DNA of 64,000 bases from Mesorhizobium tianshanense (GCF_007830515.1 NZ_VLKT01000020.1:1-64000), one strand, 5' to 3'; numbered from the stretch's first letter, positions 52,361-62,635 are shown. The notes: generated by a model not told the origin, from the letters alone. Program-made: numbers and translations.

Positions 52361-52376
52361 GAATTCGGTAGGAAGA

Positions 52377-54002
52377 TCAGCCGGCTCGTCCGAGAAAGCA
52401 GCTTAGCGGCGGCAATGACAGAGCGTCGTCCTGCAAGGCGGCACCGGCGCCAAGATCGATCGTGTCTGCGACGGCTATATCCTGCGGCAATGGCCAATTG
52501 GCCGGCTCGTCGGCGAAATTGAAAACGCAAAGCAGCTTTTCGCCGCCGCCATCGCGCATGAAGGCAAGCACATCGCCCTCGGCATCGAGAAAATGGATCG
52601 AGCCCACCACCAGAGCCGGATGCTGCTTGCGCAAAGCAAGCATCGCCCGGTAGCTGGTGAGGACGGACGCCTCCTCGCCGTTCTGGACATCGACCGCACG
52701 GGCGCGATGGCTTGCCGGGACCGGAAGCCACGGCTTGCCGGTTGAAAACCCGGCATTGTCGGCACCAGCTTCCCAGACCATTGGCGTGCGGCATCCATCC
52801 CTGCCCTTGAACCCGGGCCAGAAGCGGATGCCGTAGGGATCGCGCAGGTCCTCGAACGTCAAATCCGCCTCCTCCAATCCGAGTTCCTCGCCCTGATAGA
52901 GGCAGATCGATCCGCGCAGGCACGACAGCAGCGCCATCGAGAATTTCGCCATCCTCTCAGGATCGCCGCCGGGCCTTGCCCAGCGCGTCACGTGGCGAAC
53001 GACGTCGTGGTTGGAAAACGCCCAGCAGACCCAGCCGTCGGAGACCGTACTCTCGAAGGCTTCGACGCAGCCGCGCACGTGTGCTGCCGAAAATTGCGGA
53101 CCGAGCAGGTCGAAAGTATAGCACATGTCGAGCTTGTCGCCGCCGGCGGTGTAGGCGGCCAGCGTCTGCAGCGAACGGGTTTCGTCGCCGACCTCACCGA
53201 CGGCGGCGCGGCCCTCATACTCGTCGAGCAGCGCCCTGAACCGCCTGAGGAAGGCGATGTTTTCTGGCTGCGTCTTGTCGAACAGATGCTCCTGATAGAG
53301 GTAGGGATTGGTTTCGGTGTTGGTGCCGGCGACGCTCGTCGCCAGTGGCGGGTTGCTGCGCAGCCAGCGATCGTGGACATAGTAGTTCACCGTATCCAGC
53401 CGGAACCCGTCGACGCCGCGCTCCAGCCAGAACCGCACCGTTTCCAGCAACGCGTCCTGAACATCGGGATTATGAAAATTCAGGTCCGGCTGCGAGGCGA
53501 GAAAATTGTGCATGTAATATTGCCTGCGGGTCGCATCCCACTCCCAGGCCGGGCCGCCGAAGACCGACAGCCAGTTGTTGGGCGCGGTGCCGTCCGGCCT
53601 CGGAACGGCCCAGACATACCAGTCCGCCTTGGGGTTGTCGCGGCTCGCGCGGCTTTCGACGAACCATTCGTGCCGGTCGGACGAATGCGACAGGACCTGG
53701 TCGATGATGATTTTCAGGCCGAGACGATGCGCCTCGGCGACCACCGCATCGAAATCCTCTGATGTGCCGAACATCGGATCGACGGCTGTATAGTCGGAAA
53801 CGTCGTAGCCCATGTCGGCCATCGGCGACTTGAAGAAGGGCGACAGCCAGACGGCGTCGACGCCAAGCGACGCGACATGAGCCAGCCTCGAGGCAATGCC
53901 GCGCAGATCGCCGCCGCCGTCCCCCGTCGTGTCCTGGAAGGAGCGCGGGTAGATCTGATAGATGACGCAGCCGCGCCACCACTCCGCGTTCGCATCAGCC
54001 AT
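52377..54002 (-). CDS. aglA: Alpha-glucosidase, GH13 family (AglA-like)
   Basis: A 541-residue GH13 enzyme. ATG 54002 is used because it starts at the usual W-W-R-G-C-V-I-Y-Q-I-Y-P-R-S-F and overlaps the glgX stop by 8 bp. The frame further upstream lies inside glgX. Catalytic residues: nucleophile Asp203 (G-F-R-L-D-T-V), acid/base Glu270 (A-V-G-E-V-G-D) and Asp333 (S-N-H-D-V-V-R). It hydrolyses alpha-1,4 or 1,6-linked glucosides such as maltose, trehalose-like or branch-derived oligosaccharides. As the last gene of the glycogen operon it likely processes the short chains freed by GlgX. Signal peptide absent, so cytosolic. Confidence 0.88.
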   Translation of the reverse strand: MADANAEWWRGCVIYQIYPRSFQDTTGDGGGDLRGIASRLAHVASLGVDAVWLSPFFKSPMADMGYDVSDYTAVDPMFGTSEDFDAVVAEAHRLGLKIIIDQVLSHSSDRHEWFVESRASRDNPKADWYVWAVPRPDGTAPNNWLSVFGGPAWEWDATRRQYYMHNFLASQPDLNFHNPDVQDALLETVRFWLERGVDGFRLDTVNYYVHDRWLRSNPPLATSVAGTNTETNPYLYQEHLFDKTQPENIAFLRRFRALLDEYEGRAAVGEVGDETRSLQTLAAYTAGGDKLDMCYTFDLLGPQFSAAHVRGCVEAFESTVSDGWVCWAFSNHDVVRHVTRWARPGGDPERMAKFSMALLSCLRGSICLYQGEELGLEEADLTFEDLRDPYGIRFWPGFKGRDGCRTPMVWEAGADNAGFSTGKPWLPVPASHRARAVDVQNGEEASVLTSYRAMLALRKQHPALVVGSIHFLDAEGDVLAFMRDGGGEKLLCVFNFADEPANWPLPQDIAVADTIDLGAGAALQDDALSLPPLSCFLGRAG

Positions 54003-56040
54003 TCCGGTTTTCCTCGGCGTGAGCCCGCCCCATCTTGCGTTCGACCATGAAAATGACAGTTCGCCCCGGTACCGGCTGTGAGATGTCTGCTGCGCCGGCG
54101 GTGGCCGGACTCCAGAAAAATCCCTCGCGCGCCGGCAGCGTGAACATGCATTTGCGGCGATCGCCATTGATGACGGCGGCAAGACGGCAATCTTCGTCGT
54201 CAGCGCCACCGAGCATCATGACAAGGCGGTGCCGCTCCGGATGATGCCAGGCTGTTTCATCGAGCGGCTCGCCCGTTTCGCTCAGCCAGGCAACATCCGA
54301 TATTTCCGACCCGGCGGGCGGCTGTCCGGTCAGGAAACGCGTGTCGGAAAGCGCCGGCGCGGAACGACGCATCGCGGCGAGCAAAAAAGTGCATTGTTCC
54401 AGCGCCTGATCGCGCCCTGTCCAGTCGAGCCAGGTGATCTCGTTGTCCTGCGCATAAGCGTTGTTGTTGCCATTCTGGGTGCGGCCGAATTCGTCGCCGG
54501 CGGCCAGCATGATCGTGCCACGCGAGGCAAAGAGCGTCGCCAGCAGCGCGCGTCGGTCATCGAGGCGGGCCTTCGCAACGGCCGCATCGCCGGCTTCACC
54601 CTCGACGCCGTTGTTCCACGAGAGATTCTCGTTGTGACCGTCTCTGTTGTGCTCGCCATTGGCCTCGTTGTGCTTGTGCTCGTAGGCAACGATATCGGCC
54701 AGCGTCATGCCGTCATGCGCGGCGATGAAATTGACGCTGCGACTTGCCCCCTGGCCGGCTTTGGCAAACACATCGGACGAGCCGGCAAGCCTGGTCGCCA
54801 GCGCGCCGACCATGCCGCGATCGCCACGCCAGAAGCGTCTGACGTCGTCACGATATTTGTCGTTCCATTCAAGGAAGGGCGGCAAAAAATTGCCGAGCTG
54901 ATAGGCATCCGGGCCGACATCCCAGGGCTCGGCGATCAGCACCCGGTCGCCAACGACCGGATCGCCCCGAATAGCCTTGAGCAACGGTGCCGCGGCGTCG
55001 AACCTGCCCTCGACCCGACCCAGAATGGGCGCCAGATCGAAGCGAAAACCGTCGACGCCGGCATGGCAGACAAAGTGACGAAGCGTGTCGAGGATCATTC
55101 CCTGGACGATCGGATGATCGCAGGCGACCGTGTTGCCGGTGCCGGTGTCGTTAGCCAGCCTGCCGTCCGGCGCGTACTGGTAGTAGGCGCTGCTGTCGAG
55201 GCCGCGCATTGACAGGGTCGGTCCAAGCCTGTCGCTTTCGCCGGTATGGTTGAAGACAAGATCGAGGATGACGCCGATGCCGGCCTCGCGCAGCGTGGCG
55301 ACCGTCTGCCGCAATTCCTTGAGGCCGCCGGGCGCGAGGCGCGGATCGATCGCCATGAAGGTCACGGGATTGTAGCCCCAGGCGTTGCGGAGGCCGAGCG
55401 GCGGCAGATGCCGTTCATCGATCGATGCCGTCACCGGCATCAGTTCAACCGCGCCGACCCCAAGTTTTTTCAGGTGCTCGACGATGGCCGGATGGGCCAG
55501 GGCTGCAATCGTCCCGCGCTGGCGCTTCGGGATGTCCGGATGCAGCATGGTGAAAGCGCGCACCGGCACTTCGTAGATCAGGCCGCCCGGCTGGAACAGC
55601 GGCGGCAAGACAGGGACCGGCTTCGGCAAGTCTGCGGCAATCGCCTTCGGCACAAGTGGGGCGGTGTCGGTCCCCTCGCCGCGGCGAGCGGCGAGCCGGT
55701 CGTCATAGGCATACGACCTGTCGATCTCGACGGCATAGGGATCGACCAACAGCTTGTCGGGATCGAACCAGAGCCCTTGCTCGGGCGCATAGTCGCCATC
55801 GGCGCGAAACCCGTATCGGGTGCCGGCGGCGAGGCCGGCAACGAAAAGCGCGTGAACGCCCTCGCCTTCCCGCATGAGGTCGAGCCGTTCGATCTCCCTG
55901 TTACCCTGCTCATCGAAGATCGAGACCCAGAGCCGGCTGGCCGCAGACGACCATGCGGCAAAGCGAATGCCGCCTTGCCTGGCAATTCCACCAAATCGCG
56001 GCTGATACGGCCGATAACCGGCCGGTATTCCAGGTGGCAT
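53995..56040 (-). CDS. glgX: Glycogen debranching enzyme GlgX
   Basis: A 681-residue isoamylase-type GH13 enzyme. An N-terminal CBM48 domain (about residues 10-100) precedes the barrel. Conserved sites are D-L-V-F-N-H-T (region I), G-F-R-F-D-L-A (nucleophile Asp), L-I-A-E-P-W-D (acid/base Glu) and A-A-H-D-G-M-T (third Asp). It cleaves alpha-1,6 branches of phosphorylase-limit glycogen. The start shares a base with the pgm stop (TGATG at 56038-56042). Length matches the family (650-700). Intact. Confidence 0.92.
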   Translation of the reverse strand: MPPGIPAGYRPYQPRFGGIARQGGIRFAAWSSAASRLWVSIFDEQGNREIERLDLMREGEGVHALFVAGLAAGTRYGFRADGDYAPEQGLWFDPDKLLVDPYAVEIDRSYAYDDRLAARRGEGTDTAPLVPKAIAADLPKPVPVLPPLFQPGGLIYEVPVRAFTMLHPDIPKRQRGTIAALAHPAIVEHLKKLGVGAVELMPVTASIDERHLPPLGLRNAWGYNPVTFMAIDPRLAPGGLKELRQTVATLREAGIGVILDLVFNHTGESDRLGPTLSMRGLDSSAYYQYAPDGRLANDTGTGNTVACDHPIVQGMILDTLRHFVCHAGVDGFRFDLAPILGRVEGRFDAAAPLLKAIRGDPVVGDRVLIAEPWDVGPDAYQLGNFLPPFLEWNDKYRDDVRRFWRGDRGMVGALATRLAGSSDVFAKAGQGASRSVNFIAAHDGMTLADIVAYEHKHNEANGEHNRDGHNENLSWNNGVEGEAGDAAVAKARLDDRRALLATLFASRGTIMLAAGDEFGRTQNGNNNAYAQDNEITWLDWTGRDQALEQCTFLLAAMRRSAPALSDTRFLTGQPPAGSEISDVAWLSETGEPLDETAWHHPERHRLVMMLGGADDEDCRLAAVINGDRRKCMFTLPAREGFFWSPATAGAADISQPVPGRTVIFMVERKMGRAHAEENRNG

Positions 56041-57668
56041 CAGGTGATGACGCTCGGCTTGGCGCGGCCGGTATGGCTGCGAATCCCGGCAATATCATCG
56101 GCTGCCGCAATCAGATCGGCAAGCGCCTCCTGCGTGTCGAGATCGTGCCTGGACTTGTCCGGCTCGTAGCGCTCGATGTAGACGCGCAGCGTCGCGCCTG
56201 AGGTGCCGGTGCCGGAGAGACGGAAGACGACGCGCGATCCACCCTCGAACAGCACCCTGATGCCTTGGTTCTTTGCGATCGAACCGTCGACCGGATCGTG
56301 GTAGGCGAAATCGTCGGCGCTGGCGATCTTCATGCCGCGCACGCTGGTGCCGGGCAGCGAGCCAAGCTTGGCGCGCAATTCGTCGACCAGCGCGTTGGCG
56401 CGGTCGGTTTCGACCTCCTCGTAGTCGTGGCGCGAGTAGTAATTGCGGCCATAGGTAGCCCAATGCTCGGTGACGATCTGCTTGGCGCTTTCGCCGCGCA
56501 CTGCAAGGATATTGAGCCACAAAAGCACGGCCCATAGCCCATCCTTTTCGCGGACATGGTTGGAGCCGGTTCCGGCACTTTCCTCGCCGCAGATCGTCGC
56601 CATGCCGGCGTCGAGAAGATTGCCGAAGAATTTCCAGCCTGTCGGCGTTTCATAGATGCCGATGCCGAGCTTGCCGGCGACGCGGTCTGCCGCACCGCTG
56701 GTTGGCATCGAGCGGGCGATGCCTTTCAGGCCAGCCTTGTAGCCGGGCGCCAGATGGGCGTTGGCGGCGAGCATGGCCACCGAATCCGAGGGGGTGACGA
56801 AAATGCCCTTGCCGATGATCAGGTTGCGGTCGCCGTCACCGTCGGAGGCGGCGCCGAAATCCGGCGCATCCGGTCCCATCATCTCGTCATAAAGGTGCTT
56901 TGCGTGGACCAGGTTCGGGTCTGGGTGGTGGCCGCCGAAATCCGGCAATGGCTTGAAGTTGCGGCAGGTGCCATTGGGAGCACCAAGCCGCCGTTCAAGA
57001 ATCTCCTTGGCATAGGGGCCGGTCACCGCATGCATGGCGTCGAAGCGCATGCGGAAACCATATTTGAAATTGGCGCGGATAGCGTCGAAATCGAACAGGC
57101 TTTCCATCAGTTCGGCATAGTCGGCGACCGGATCGATCACCTCGACCGTCATGCCGCCCGCCTCGACCGTGCCGATCCTGTCGATGTCGATCGTTCCGAT
57201 GTCGGCGATCTTGAAGCTGGAGATCACCTTGGTCTTTTCGAAGATCGCGTCGGTCAGCTTTTCCGGTGCCGGGCCGCCATTGCCGGCATTGTATTTGATG
57301 CCGAAATCCTCGTGCGGACCGCCGGGATTGTGACTGGCCGACAGGATGATGCCGCCGAAGGTCTTGTATTTACGGATGACGTGCGAGGCTGCCGGCGTCG
57401 ACAGGATCCCGCCCTGCCCGACCATCACCTTGCCGAAGCCATTTGCCGCCGCCATGGCTATGGCATTCTGGATGACCTCGCGGTTGTAGAAGCGGCCATC
57501 GCCGCCGATCACCAGGGTCTTGCCTGCGAACCCCTCCAGCGCATCGAAGATCGACTGGATGAAGTTCTCGGCATAGTGCTCCTGCTGGAACACCGGCACC
57601 TTCTTGCGCAGCCCGGAAGTGCCGGGCTTCTGGTCCAGATAGGGTTTGGTGGCGACGGTTCGTATCAT
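56040..57668 (-). CDS. pgm: Alpha-D-glucose phosphate-specific phosphoglucomutase
   Basis: A 542-residue phosphohexomutase of the eukaryotic-like PGM1 subgroup that interconverts glucose-6-phosphate and glucose-1-phosphate. The phosphoserine Ser112 lies in S-A-S-H-N-P-G-G, the metal loop is D-G-D-G-D-R-N, the sugar loop is C-G-E-E-S-A-G-T-G-S, and the phosphate-binding loop is near R-L-S-G-T-G-T-S-G. It connects glycogen turnover to central metabolism and supplies GlgC with glucose-1-phosphate. It lies 3 bp after glgA and overlaps glgX by one base. Intact. Confidence 0.95.
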   Translation of the reverse strand: MIRTVATKPYLDQKPGTSGLRKKVPVFQQEHYAENFIQSIFDALEGFAGKTLVIGGDGRFYNREVIQNAIAMAAANGFGKVMVGQGGILSTPAASHVIRKYKTFGGIILSASHNPGGPHEDFGIKYNAGNGGPAPEKLTDAIFEKTKVISSFKIADIGTIDIDRIGTVEAGGMTVEVIDPVADYAELMESLFDFDAIRANFKYGFRMRFDAMHAVTGPYAKEILERRLGAPNGTCRNFKPLPDFGGHHPDPNLVHAKHLYDEMMGPDAPDFGAASDGDGDRNLIIGKGIFVTPSDSVAMLAANAHLAPGYKAGLKGIARSMPTSGAADRVAGKLGIGIYETPTGWKFFGNLLDAGMATICGEESAGTGSNHVREKDGLWAVLLWLNILAVRGESAKQIVTEHWATYGRNYYSRHDYEEVETDRANALVDELRAKLGSLPGTSVRGMKIASADDFAYHDPVDGSIAKNQGIRVLFEGGSRVVFRLSGTGTSGATLRVYIERYEPDKSRHDLDTQEALADLIAAADDIAGIRSHTGRAKPSVIT

Positions 57669-57671
57669 GCT

Positions 57672-59117
57672 TCAGGCAACCCTTTTCGAAAGCAGCAAGC
57701 GATAGAGTTCAACGTATTTTTCGGCGCTTTTGTCCCACGACACATCGGCCTTCATGCCTTGCCGCTGCATCGACGTCCAGACCGCGGGGTTGGCGTGCGC
57801 CTCCACCAGCCGGCGGATGGCATGCAGGAAGGCGCCAGTATCGGCGGGGGCGAACTGGAAGCCTGTCGCAACGCCCGCCGAAACGGCCGCTTCATTGGCG
57901 TCGATGACCGTGTCGGCAAGCCCGCCGGTGCGAGCGACGACCGGCACGCAGCCATAGCGCAGGCCGTAGAGTTGCGTCAGCCCGCAAGGCTCGAAGCGCG
58001 ACGGAATGACGATGGCGTCACAGCCGCCTTGCATGATGTGGGAGAGCCCCTCGTCGTAACCGACGACGACGCCGATGCGACCACGATGGCGGGCGGCGGC
58101 GGCCAGCAGCGCACCTTCGAGGCCGGCGTCGCCGGATCCCAGGATCGCCAGGCGCGCCCCCCTTGCAATGATCCCGTCGACGACGGCCGCCAGTATGTCC
58201 ATGCCCTTTTGCCAGGTGAGCCGGCTGACGACACAGACGATCGGACTGTCGTCGCGGTCGAGGTTGAAGCGATCCTCGACGGCAGCGCGATTGGGGCGCC
58301 GCGCCTTCAAAGTCTTGGCCGTATAGTTGGAGACCAGATGCTTGTCGGTTTCAGGGTTCCATGTCTCGGTGTCGATGCCGTTGACGATGCCATAGAGATC
58401 GACGGATCGCATATTGACGAGCCCATCGAGGCCCATGCCGAACTCCGGCGAGCGGATTTCCTGCGCATAGGTCGGGCTGACCGTGGTGATGGCCCAGGCG
58501 GCCTGCAGGCCGGCCTTGAGGAAACCGACGCCGCCATAATATTCGACGCCGTCGAGCGCCATGGCGGCCGCAGGCAAGCCAAGTTCGCCAAAGATGCCGG
58601 CGCCGAACTGGCCCTGAAAGGCGAGGTTGTGGACGGTGATCATCGACGGCGTGCCGACCGCCTTGCCGTAGCGCATATAGGCCAGCGTCATCGCCGACTG
58701 CCAGTCATGGGCATGGACGAGATCCGGCTGGTAGCCTGAGATGGCGCCGGCGGCGATGTCGCCGCCAACCTGGCTCAACGCCGCGAAACGGCGCCAATTG
58801 TCAGGCCAGTCGGCGCCGGTCGCATTGCCATAGGGACCGCCGGGGCGATCGAACAGATGCGGTGCGTCGAGCACGAACAGGTCGAGCCCGGCGATCTGGA
58901 CGGCATGGACCGAAGCCTTGCCGCCCTGCAGCAGCGGATACTGGTGAACGGCCTTCTTTTTCTTGAAGGCATCCATCACCTGGGGATAGCCGGGTATAAG
59001 CGTGCGCATGGTCACGCCCTTGCCAGCGAGCGCGATCGGCAACGCGCCGGTCACGTCGGCAAGCCCGCCAGTCTTGATCAGAGGGAATATTTCGGGCGTG
59101 ACCGACAGGACCTGCAT
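57672..59117 (-). CDS. glgA: Glycogen synthase GlgA (ADP-glucose type)
   Basis: A 481-residue GT5 enzyme that adds glucose from ADP-glucose to alpha-1,4 chains. The N-terminal ADP-glucose-binding K-T-G-G-L is at residues 15-19. The C-terminal domain has the V-S-R-L-T-W-Q-K-G segment, G-S-G-D, and the catalytic P-S-R-F-E-P-C-G-L-T-Q with the second K/R-x-G-G-L-like motif (R-T-G-G-L-A-D-T-V). Length is normal for bacterial GlgA. Three bases separate it from glgC and from pgm. No damage seen. Confidence 0.95.
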   Translation of the reverse strand: MQVLSVTPEIFPLIKTGGLADVTGALPIALAGKGVTMRTLIPGYPQVMDAFKKKKAVHQYPLLQGGKASVHAVQIAGLDLFVLDAPHLFDRPGGPYGNATGADWPDNWRRFAALSQVGGDIAAGAISGYQPDLVHAHDWQSAMTLAYMRYGKAVGTPSMITVHNLAFQGQFGAGIFGELGLPAAAMALDGVEYYGGVGFLKAGLQAAWAITTVSPTYAQEIRSPEFGMGLDGLVNMRSVDLYGIVNGIDTETWNPETDKHLVSNYTAKTLKARRPNRAAVEDRFNLDRDDSPIVCVVSRLTWQKGMDILAAVVDGIIARGARLAILGSGDAGLEGALLAAAARHRGRIGVVVGYDEGLSHIMQGGCDAIVIPSRFEPCGLTQLYGLRYGCVPVVARTGGLADTVIDANEAAVSAGVATGFQFAPADTGAFLHAIRRLVEAHANPAVWTSMQRQGMKADVSWDKSAEKYVELYRLLLSKRVA

Positions 59118-59120
59118 CCA

Positions 59121-60386
59121 CTACAACCCCAGTTTGTCGATCATGACCTGCGTGATGAGGCAGATACCCTTTTCGGAAACGCGGAAGCGCTTGGCATCGA
59201 GGGCCGGGTCTTCGCCGACCACGAGCCCCTCCGGTATCCTTACGCCATGATCGATCACCACGCGCTTCAATGTTGCGTTCCGGCCGACATGGCAGTCGGG
59301 CAGCATGACGACTTCCTCGAGCGTCGAATAGGAATTGATGCGCGCGCCGGTGAAGATCAGGCTTCGCTTGAGTGAGGCGCCGGAGACGATGCAATCGCCC
59401 GACACCAGCGAAGAGATGGCCATACCGCGACGGCCATCCTCGTCGTGCACGAACTTTGCCGGCGGCTTCAGCTCGGCATAGGTCCAGATCGGCCAGTCGC
59501 GATCGTAGAGGTCGAGTTCTGGCGTGATATCGGTGAGATCGATATTGGCTTCCCAATAGGCGTCGACGGTTCCGACATCGCGCCAATAGGCCTCGTTCTC
59601 GGCGGTCGAGCGCACGCAGGATTTGGCGAAGCGATGGGCGATCGCCTTTCCGTGCTCGACGATATAGGGGATGATGTCCTTGCCGAAGTCGCGGCTTGAG
59701 CCGGGTTCGGCGGCGTCGCGCCGCAATTGCTCCATCAGGAACTTGGTCTTGAACACATAGATGCCCATCGAGGCCAGGGCAAAGTCCGGTTTGTCGGGAA
59801 TGCCGGGCGGATCGGCAGGCTTCTCGATGAAGGAGATGATGGTGTCCTTGTTATCGACATGCATGACGCCGAAGCCGGTCGCCTCCATGCGCGGCACTTC
59901 GAGGCAGCCGACGGTGACATCGGCACCGGCGTCGACGTGCTGGCGCAGCATCAGCTCGTAGTCCATCTTGTAGATGTGGTCGCCGGCCAGGATGACCATG
60001 TATTCGGGCCCGTAGGCCTCGATGATGTCGATGTTCTGGTAGACGGCGTCGGCGGTGCCCTCATACCACTGCGTTTCCGACACGCGCTGGCTGGCCGGCA
60101 GGATATCGAAGCTCTCGTTGCGCTCGGGCCGCAGGAAGTTCCAGCCGCGCTGCAGGTGGCGGATCAGCGAATGCGCCTTGTACTGGGTGGCGACGCCGAG
60201 GCGGCGGATGCCGGAATTGAGCGCATTGGAGAGCGCGAAATCGATGATGCGCGTCTTACCGCCGAAATAGACAGCGGGCTTGGCGCGCCGGTCGGTCAAC
60301 TCCCTGAGGCGGCTGCCACGGCCGCCGGCCAGCACATAGGCCATGGCATCGCGCGCCAGCGGCTGGGTCCGTTTTATCTCTGCCAT
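59121..60386 (-). CDS. glgC: Glucose-1-phosphate adenylyltransferase GlgC
   Basis: A 421-residue enzyme producing ADP-glucose, the committed and regulated step of glycogen synthesis. ATG 60386 is preceded by GGAGGA five bases away. The longer frame upstream overlaps glgB. Key motifs are the nucleotide-binding A-G-G-R-G-S-R-L-x-x-L-T (20-31), R-A-K-P-A-V (34-39), I-I-D-F-A-L-S-N, and the later A-G-D-H-I-Y-K-M-D-Y (metal-binding Asp). The C-terminal left-handed beta-helix is complete. It lies 35 bp after glgB. Allosteric control, typically by fructose-6-phosphate or pyruvate in this group, cannot be read here. Confidence 0.95.
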   Translation of the reverse strand: MAEIKRTQPLARDAMAYVLAGGRGSRLRELTDRRAKPAVYFGGKTRIIDFALSNALNSGIRRLGVATQYKAHSLIRHLQRGWNFLRPERNESFDILPASQRVSETQWYEGTADAVYQNIDIIEAYGPEYMVILAGDHIYKMDYELMLRQHVDAGADVTVGCLEVPRMEATGFGVMHVDNKDTIISFIEKPADPPGIPDKPDFALASMGIYVFKTKFLMEQLRRDAAEPGSSRDFGKDIIPYIVEHGKAIAHRFAKSCVRSTAENEAYWRDVGTVDAYWEANIDLTDITPELDLYDRDWPIWTYAELKPPAKFVHDEDGRRGMAISSLVSGDCIVSGASLKRSLIFTGARINSYSTLEEVVMLPDCHVGRNATLKRVVIDHGVRIPEGLVVGEDPALDAKRFRVSEKGICLITQVMIDKLGL

Positions 60387-60421
60387 TTTATCCTCCCAAG
60401 TTACTCGCTGCGAGACACCGC

Positions 60422-62635
60422 TCAATCCGGAGCAAATTCGAGCATGATCGTCGACAGCGGCGGCAGCAGCATCGTCGCCGAGATGCTTCCTCCTTCCGCC
60501 CGAGCCTCGACGGCGCCGCCATTGCCCTTGCCAGAACCGCCATAGTCGGAGGCGTCCGTGTTGATGATCTCGCGCCATCTTCCTGCCGTCGGCAACGGCA
60601 CGCGGTAATTGTCGCGCGGCACGGGCGTGAAATTGGAGATGACGGCGATCGGGTTTCCGCCCGGCGCGCTGCGCAGCCACGCAAAGACGGAGTTCGCGCT
60701 GTCGTCGACGATCAGCCAGGAAAAGCCCTCCGGCTCGCAGTCACGCGCATGCAGGGCCGGGCGCGAGCGATAGAGATAGTTGAGATCGCGCACCGTCTGC
60801 CAGACGCCGCGGTGGAGCCGGAAATCGAGCAGGTTCCAGTCGAGCGCACGCGCCTCGCTCCACTCGCGGCGCTGGGCAAATTCCTGCCCCATGAACAACA
60901 GCTTCTTGCCGGGGTAGCCCCACATGAAGGCGTAATATGCGCGCAATGTCGCGAATTTCTGCCAGTCGTCACCGGCCATCTTGCCGAGCAGCGTCCCCTT
61001 GCCGTGCACGACCTCGTCATGGGAGAGCGGCAGCACGAAATTCTCTGAGAAGGCGTAGACCAGGCCGAAGGTGATATCGTTGTGGTGGTGCTTGCGAAAG
61101 ATCGGCTCCTTGGAGAAATACTCCAGCGTGTCGTGCATGAAGCCCATGTTCCACTTGAAGCCGAAGCCCAGTCCGCCCTCATGCACCGGCTGCGAGACCT
61201 TCGGCCATGAGGTCGATTCTTCGGCGATCGTCATCACGCCCGGATGGTGGCCGTAGACCTCCTTGTTCATCCGCTGGAGGAAGCTGACCGCCTCGAGGTT
61301 TTCGCGCCCGCCCTTTTCGTTGGGGATCCATTCGCCGGCCTTGCGTGAATAATCGAGGTAGAGCATCGAGGCGACGGCATCGACCCGCAAACCGTCGACG
61401 TGGTATTTCTCGGCCCAGAACAGCGCATTGTTGACGAGGAACGAGACCACCTCGCGCCGGCCGAAATTGTAGATCGCGGTGTTCCAGTCGGGATGAAATC
61501 CCTTGCGCGGGTCGGCATGCTCATAGAGTGCGGTGCCGTCGAAATTGGCCAGGCCATGCGCGTCCACCGGGAAATGCGCCGGCACCCAGTCGAGGATGAC
61601 ACCGATGCCGGCGCGGTGGGCGCCGTCGACGAACCGGGCAAAACCGTCCGGATCGCCGAAGCGGGCGGACGGCGCGTAAAGGCCCGTCGTCTGGTAGCCC
61701 CAGGACGGATCATAGGGATGTTCGGAGATCGGCATGAATTCGATATGGGTGAAGCCCGTATCGGTGACGTAGGGGATCAGCCGGCCTGCCAGCTCATCCC
61801 ATGACAGGAAGCTGCCGTCGTCGTGAAGCTGCCAGGAGCCGGCATGGACCTCATAGATCGACACCGCCTCGCGCCTGGGGTCGGCGTTGCGCCAGAAATT
61901 GCGGTGCGCCTCGTCGCCCCATTCATGCGCCGGCGGAAGCGCCGTCACCGAAGCGGTGGCCGGGCGCAGTTCGGATTTGAAGGCGAACGGATCGGCCTTC
62001 AGCGGCAGCCGTACGCCGTCGGGCCCGATGATCTCGTATTTGTAGGGCCGGCCGGCGCCGATGTCGGGAATGAACAATTCCCAGATGCCGGTGTCGCGGC
62101 GCACGCGCATCGTATGCCTGCGGCCATCCCATTCGTTGAAGTCGCCGACCACCGAAACGCGCCTAGCATTGGGCGCCCAGACGGCGAAATGCACGCCGGA
62201 CGCACCCTCGTGATCGATAAGATGCGCACCGAGCTTGTCGAACAGCCTGAGATGCGAACCCTCGGCGATGTAATAGTCGTCCAGCGGACCGAGCACCGGG
62301 CCGAACGAATAGGGATCGGTCAGCCACCAGTCGCCGCCGGCATTGCGAGCGTGATAGCGCAGCGGCTGGCGCTTTCTGAGCGACAGCCTGCCCTCGAAGA
62401 AGCCGCCTTCGTCGCGCCTGGAGAGTTCGCCCGCTTTCTTGCCGGTCAGCGTATAGGCAGTGACGAACTCGGCATGTGGGACGAAGCAGCGGGCGACGAA
62501 ACCCTTGTCCGCCTCATGCACGCCGAGGACAGCAAACGGGTCGCCATGCGTACCGGCGACAATCGCCGCGACATCGCCGGCTGACGCCAGTCTATCCGGC
62601 CCGCTTGTCGCGGCGGTCGCGCGCGGCTTGCTCAT
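60422..62635 (-). CDS. glgB: 1,4-alpha-glucan branching enzyme GlgB
   Basis: A 737-residue GH13 branching enzyme that creates alpha-1,6 branches. ATG 62635 follows a GGAGGG site; the frame upstream is only an extension. N-terminal N1 and CBM48 domains (about 30-225) precede the barrel with D-W-V-P-A-H-F-P (region I), G-L-R-V-D-A-V-A-S-M-L-Y (nucleophile Asp), I-A-E-E-S-T-S-W-P (acid/base Glu) and L-S-H-D-E-V-V-H-G-K-G (third Asp). Length is standard for the long (N1-containing) form. Fifty-one bases separate it from glgP. Confidence 0.95.
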   Translation of the reverse strand: MSKPRATAATSGPDRLASAGDVAAIVAGTHGDPFAVLGVHEADKGFVARCFVPHAEFVTAYTLTGKKAGELSRRDEGGFFEGRLSLRKRQPLRYHARNAGGDWWLTDPYSFGPVLGPLDDYYIAEGSHLRLFDKLGAHLIDHEGASGVHFAVWAPNARRVSVVGDFNEWDGRRHTMRVRRDTGIWELFIPDIGAGRPYKYEIIGPDGVRLPLKADPFAFKSELRPATASVTALPPAHEWGDEAHRNFWRNADPRREAVSIYEVHAGSWQLHDDGSFLSWDELAGRLIPYVTDTGFTHIEFMPISEHPYDPSWGYQTTGLYAPSARFGDPDGFARFVDGAHRAGIGVILDWVPAHFPVDAHGLANFDGTALYEHADPRKGFHPDWNTAIYNFGRREVVSFLVNNALFWAEKYHVDGLRVDAVASMLYLDYSRKAGEWIPNEKGGRENLEAVSFLQRMNKEVYGHHPGVMTIAEESTSWPKVSQPVHEGGLGFGFKWNMGFMHDTLEYFSKEPIFRKHHHNDITFGLVYAFSENFVLPLSHDEVVHGKGTLLGKMAGDDWQKFATLRAYYAFMWGYPGKKLLFMGQEFAQRREWSEARALDWNLLDFRLHRGVWQTVRDLNYLYRSRPALHARDCEPEGFSWLIVDDSANSVFAWLRSAPGGNPIAVISNFTPVPRDNYRVPLPTAGRWREIINTDASDYGGSGKGNGGAVEARAEGGSISATMLLPPLSTIMLEFAPD

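Noticed and set aside
56556..58739. Very long plus-strand frame (727 codons) opposite pgm and glgA
   Set aside because: Pure antisense of two well-conserved glycogen genes; the composition is that of a reversed codon pattern and no domain is seen.
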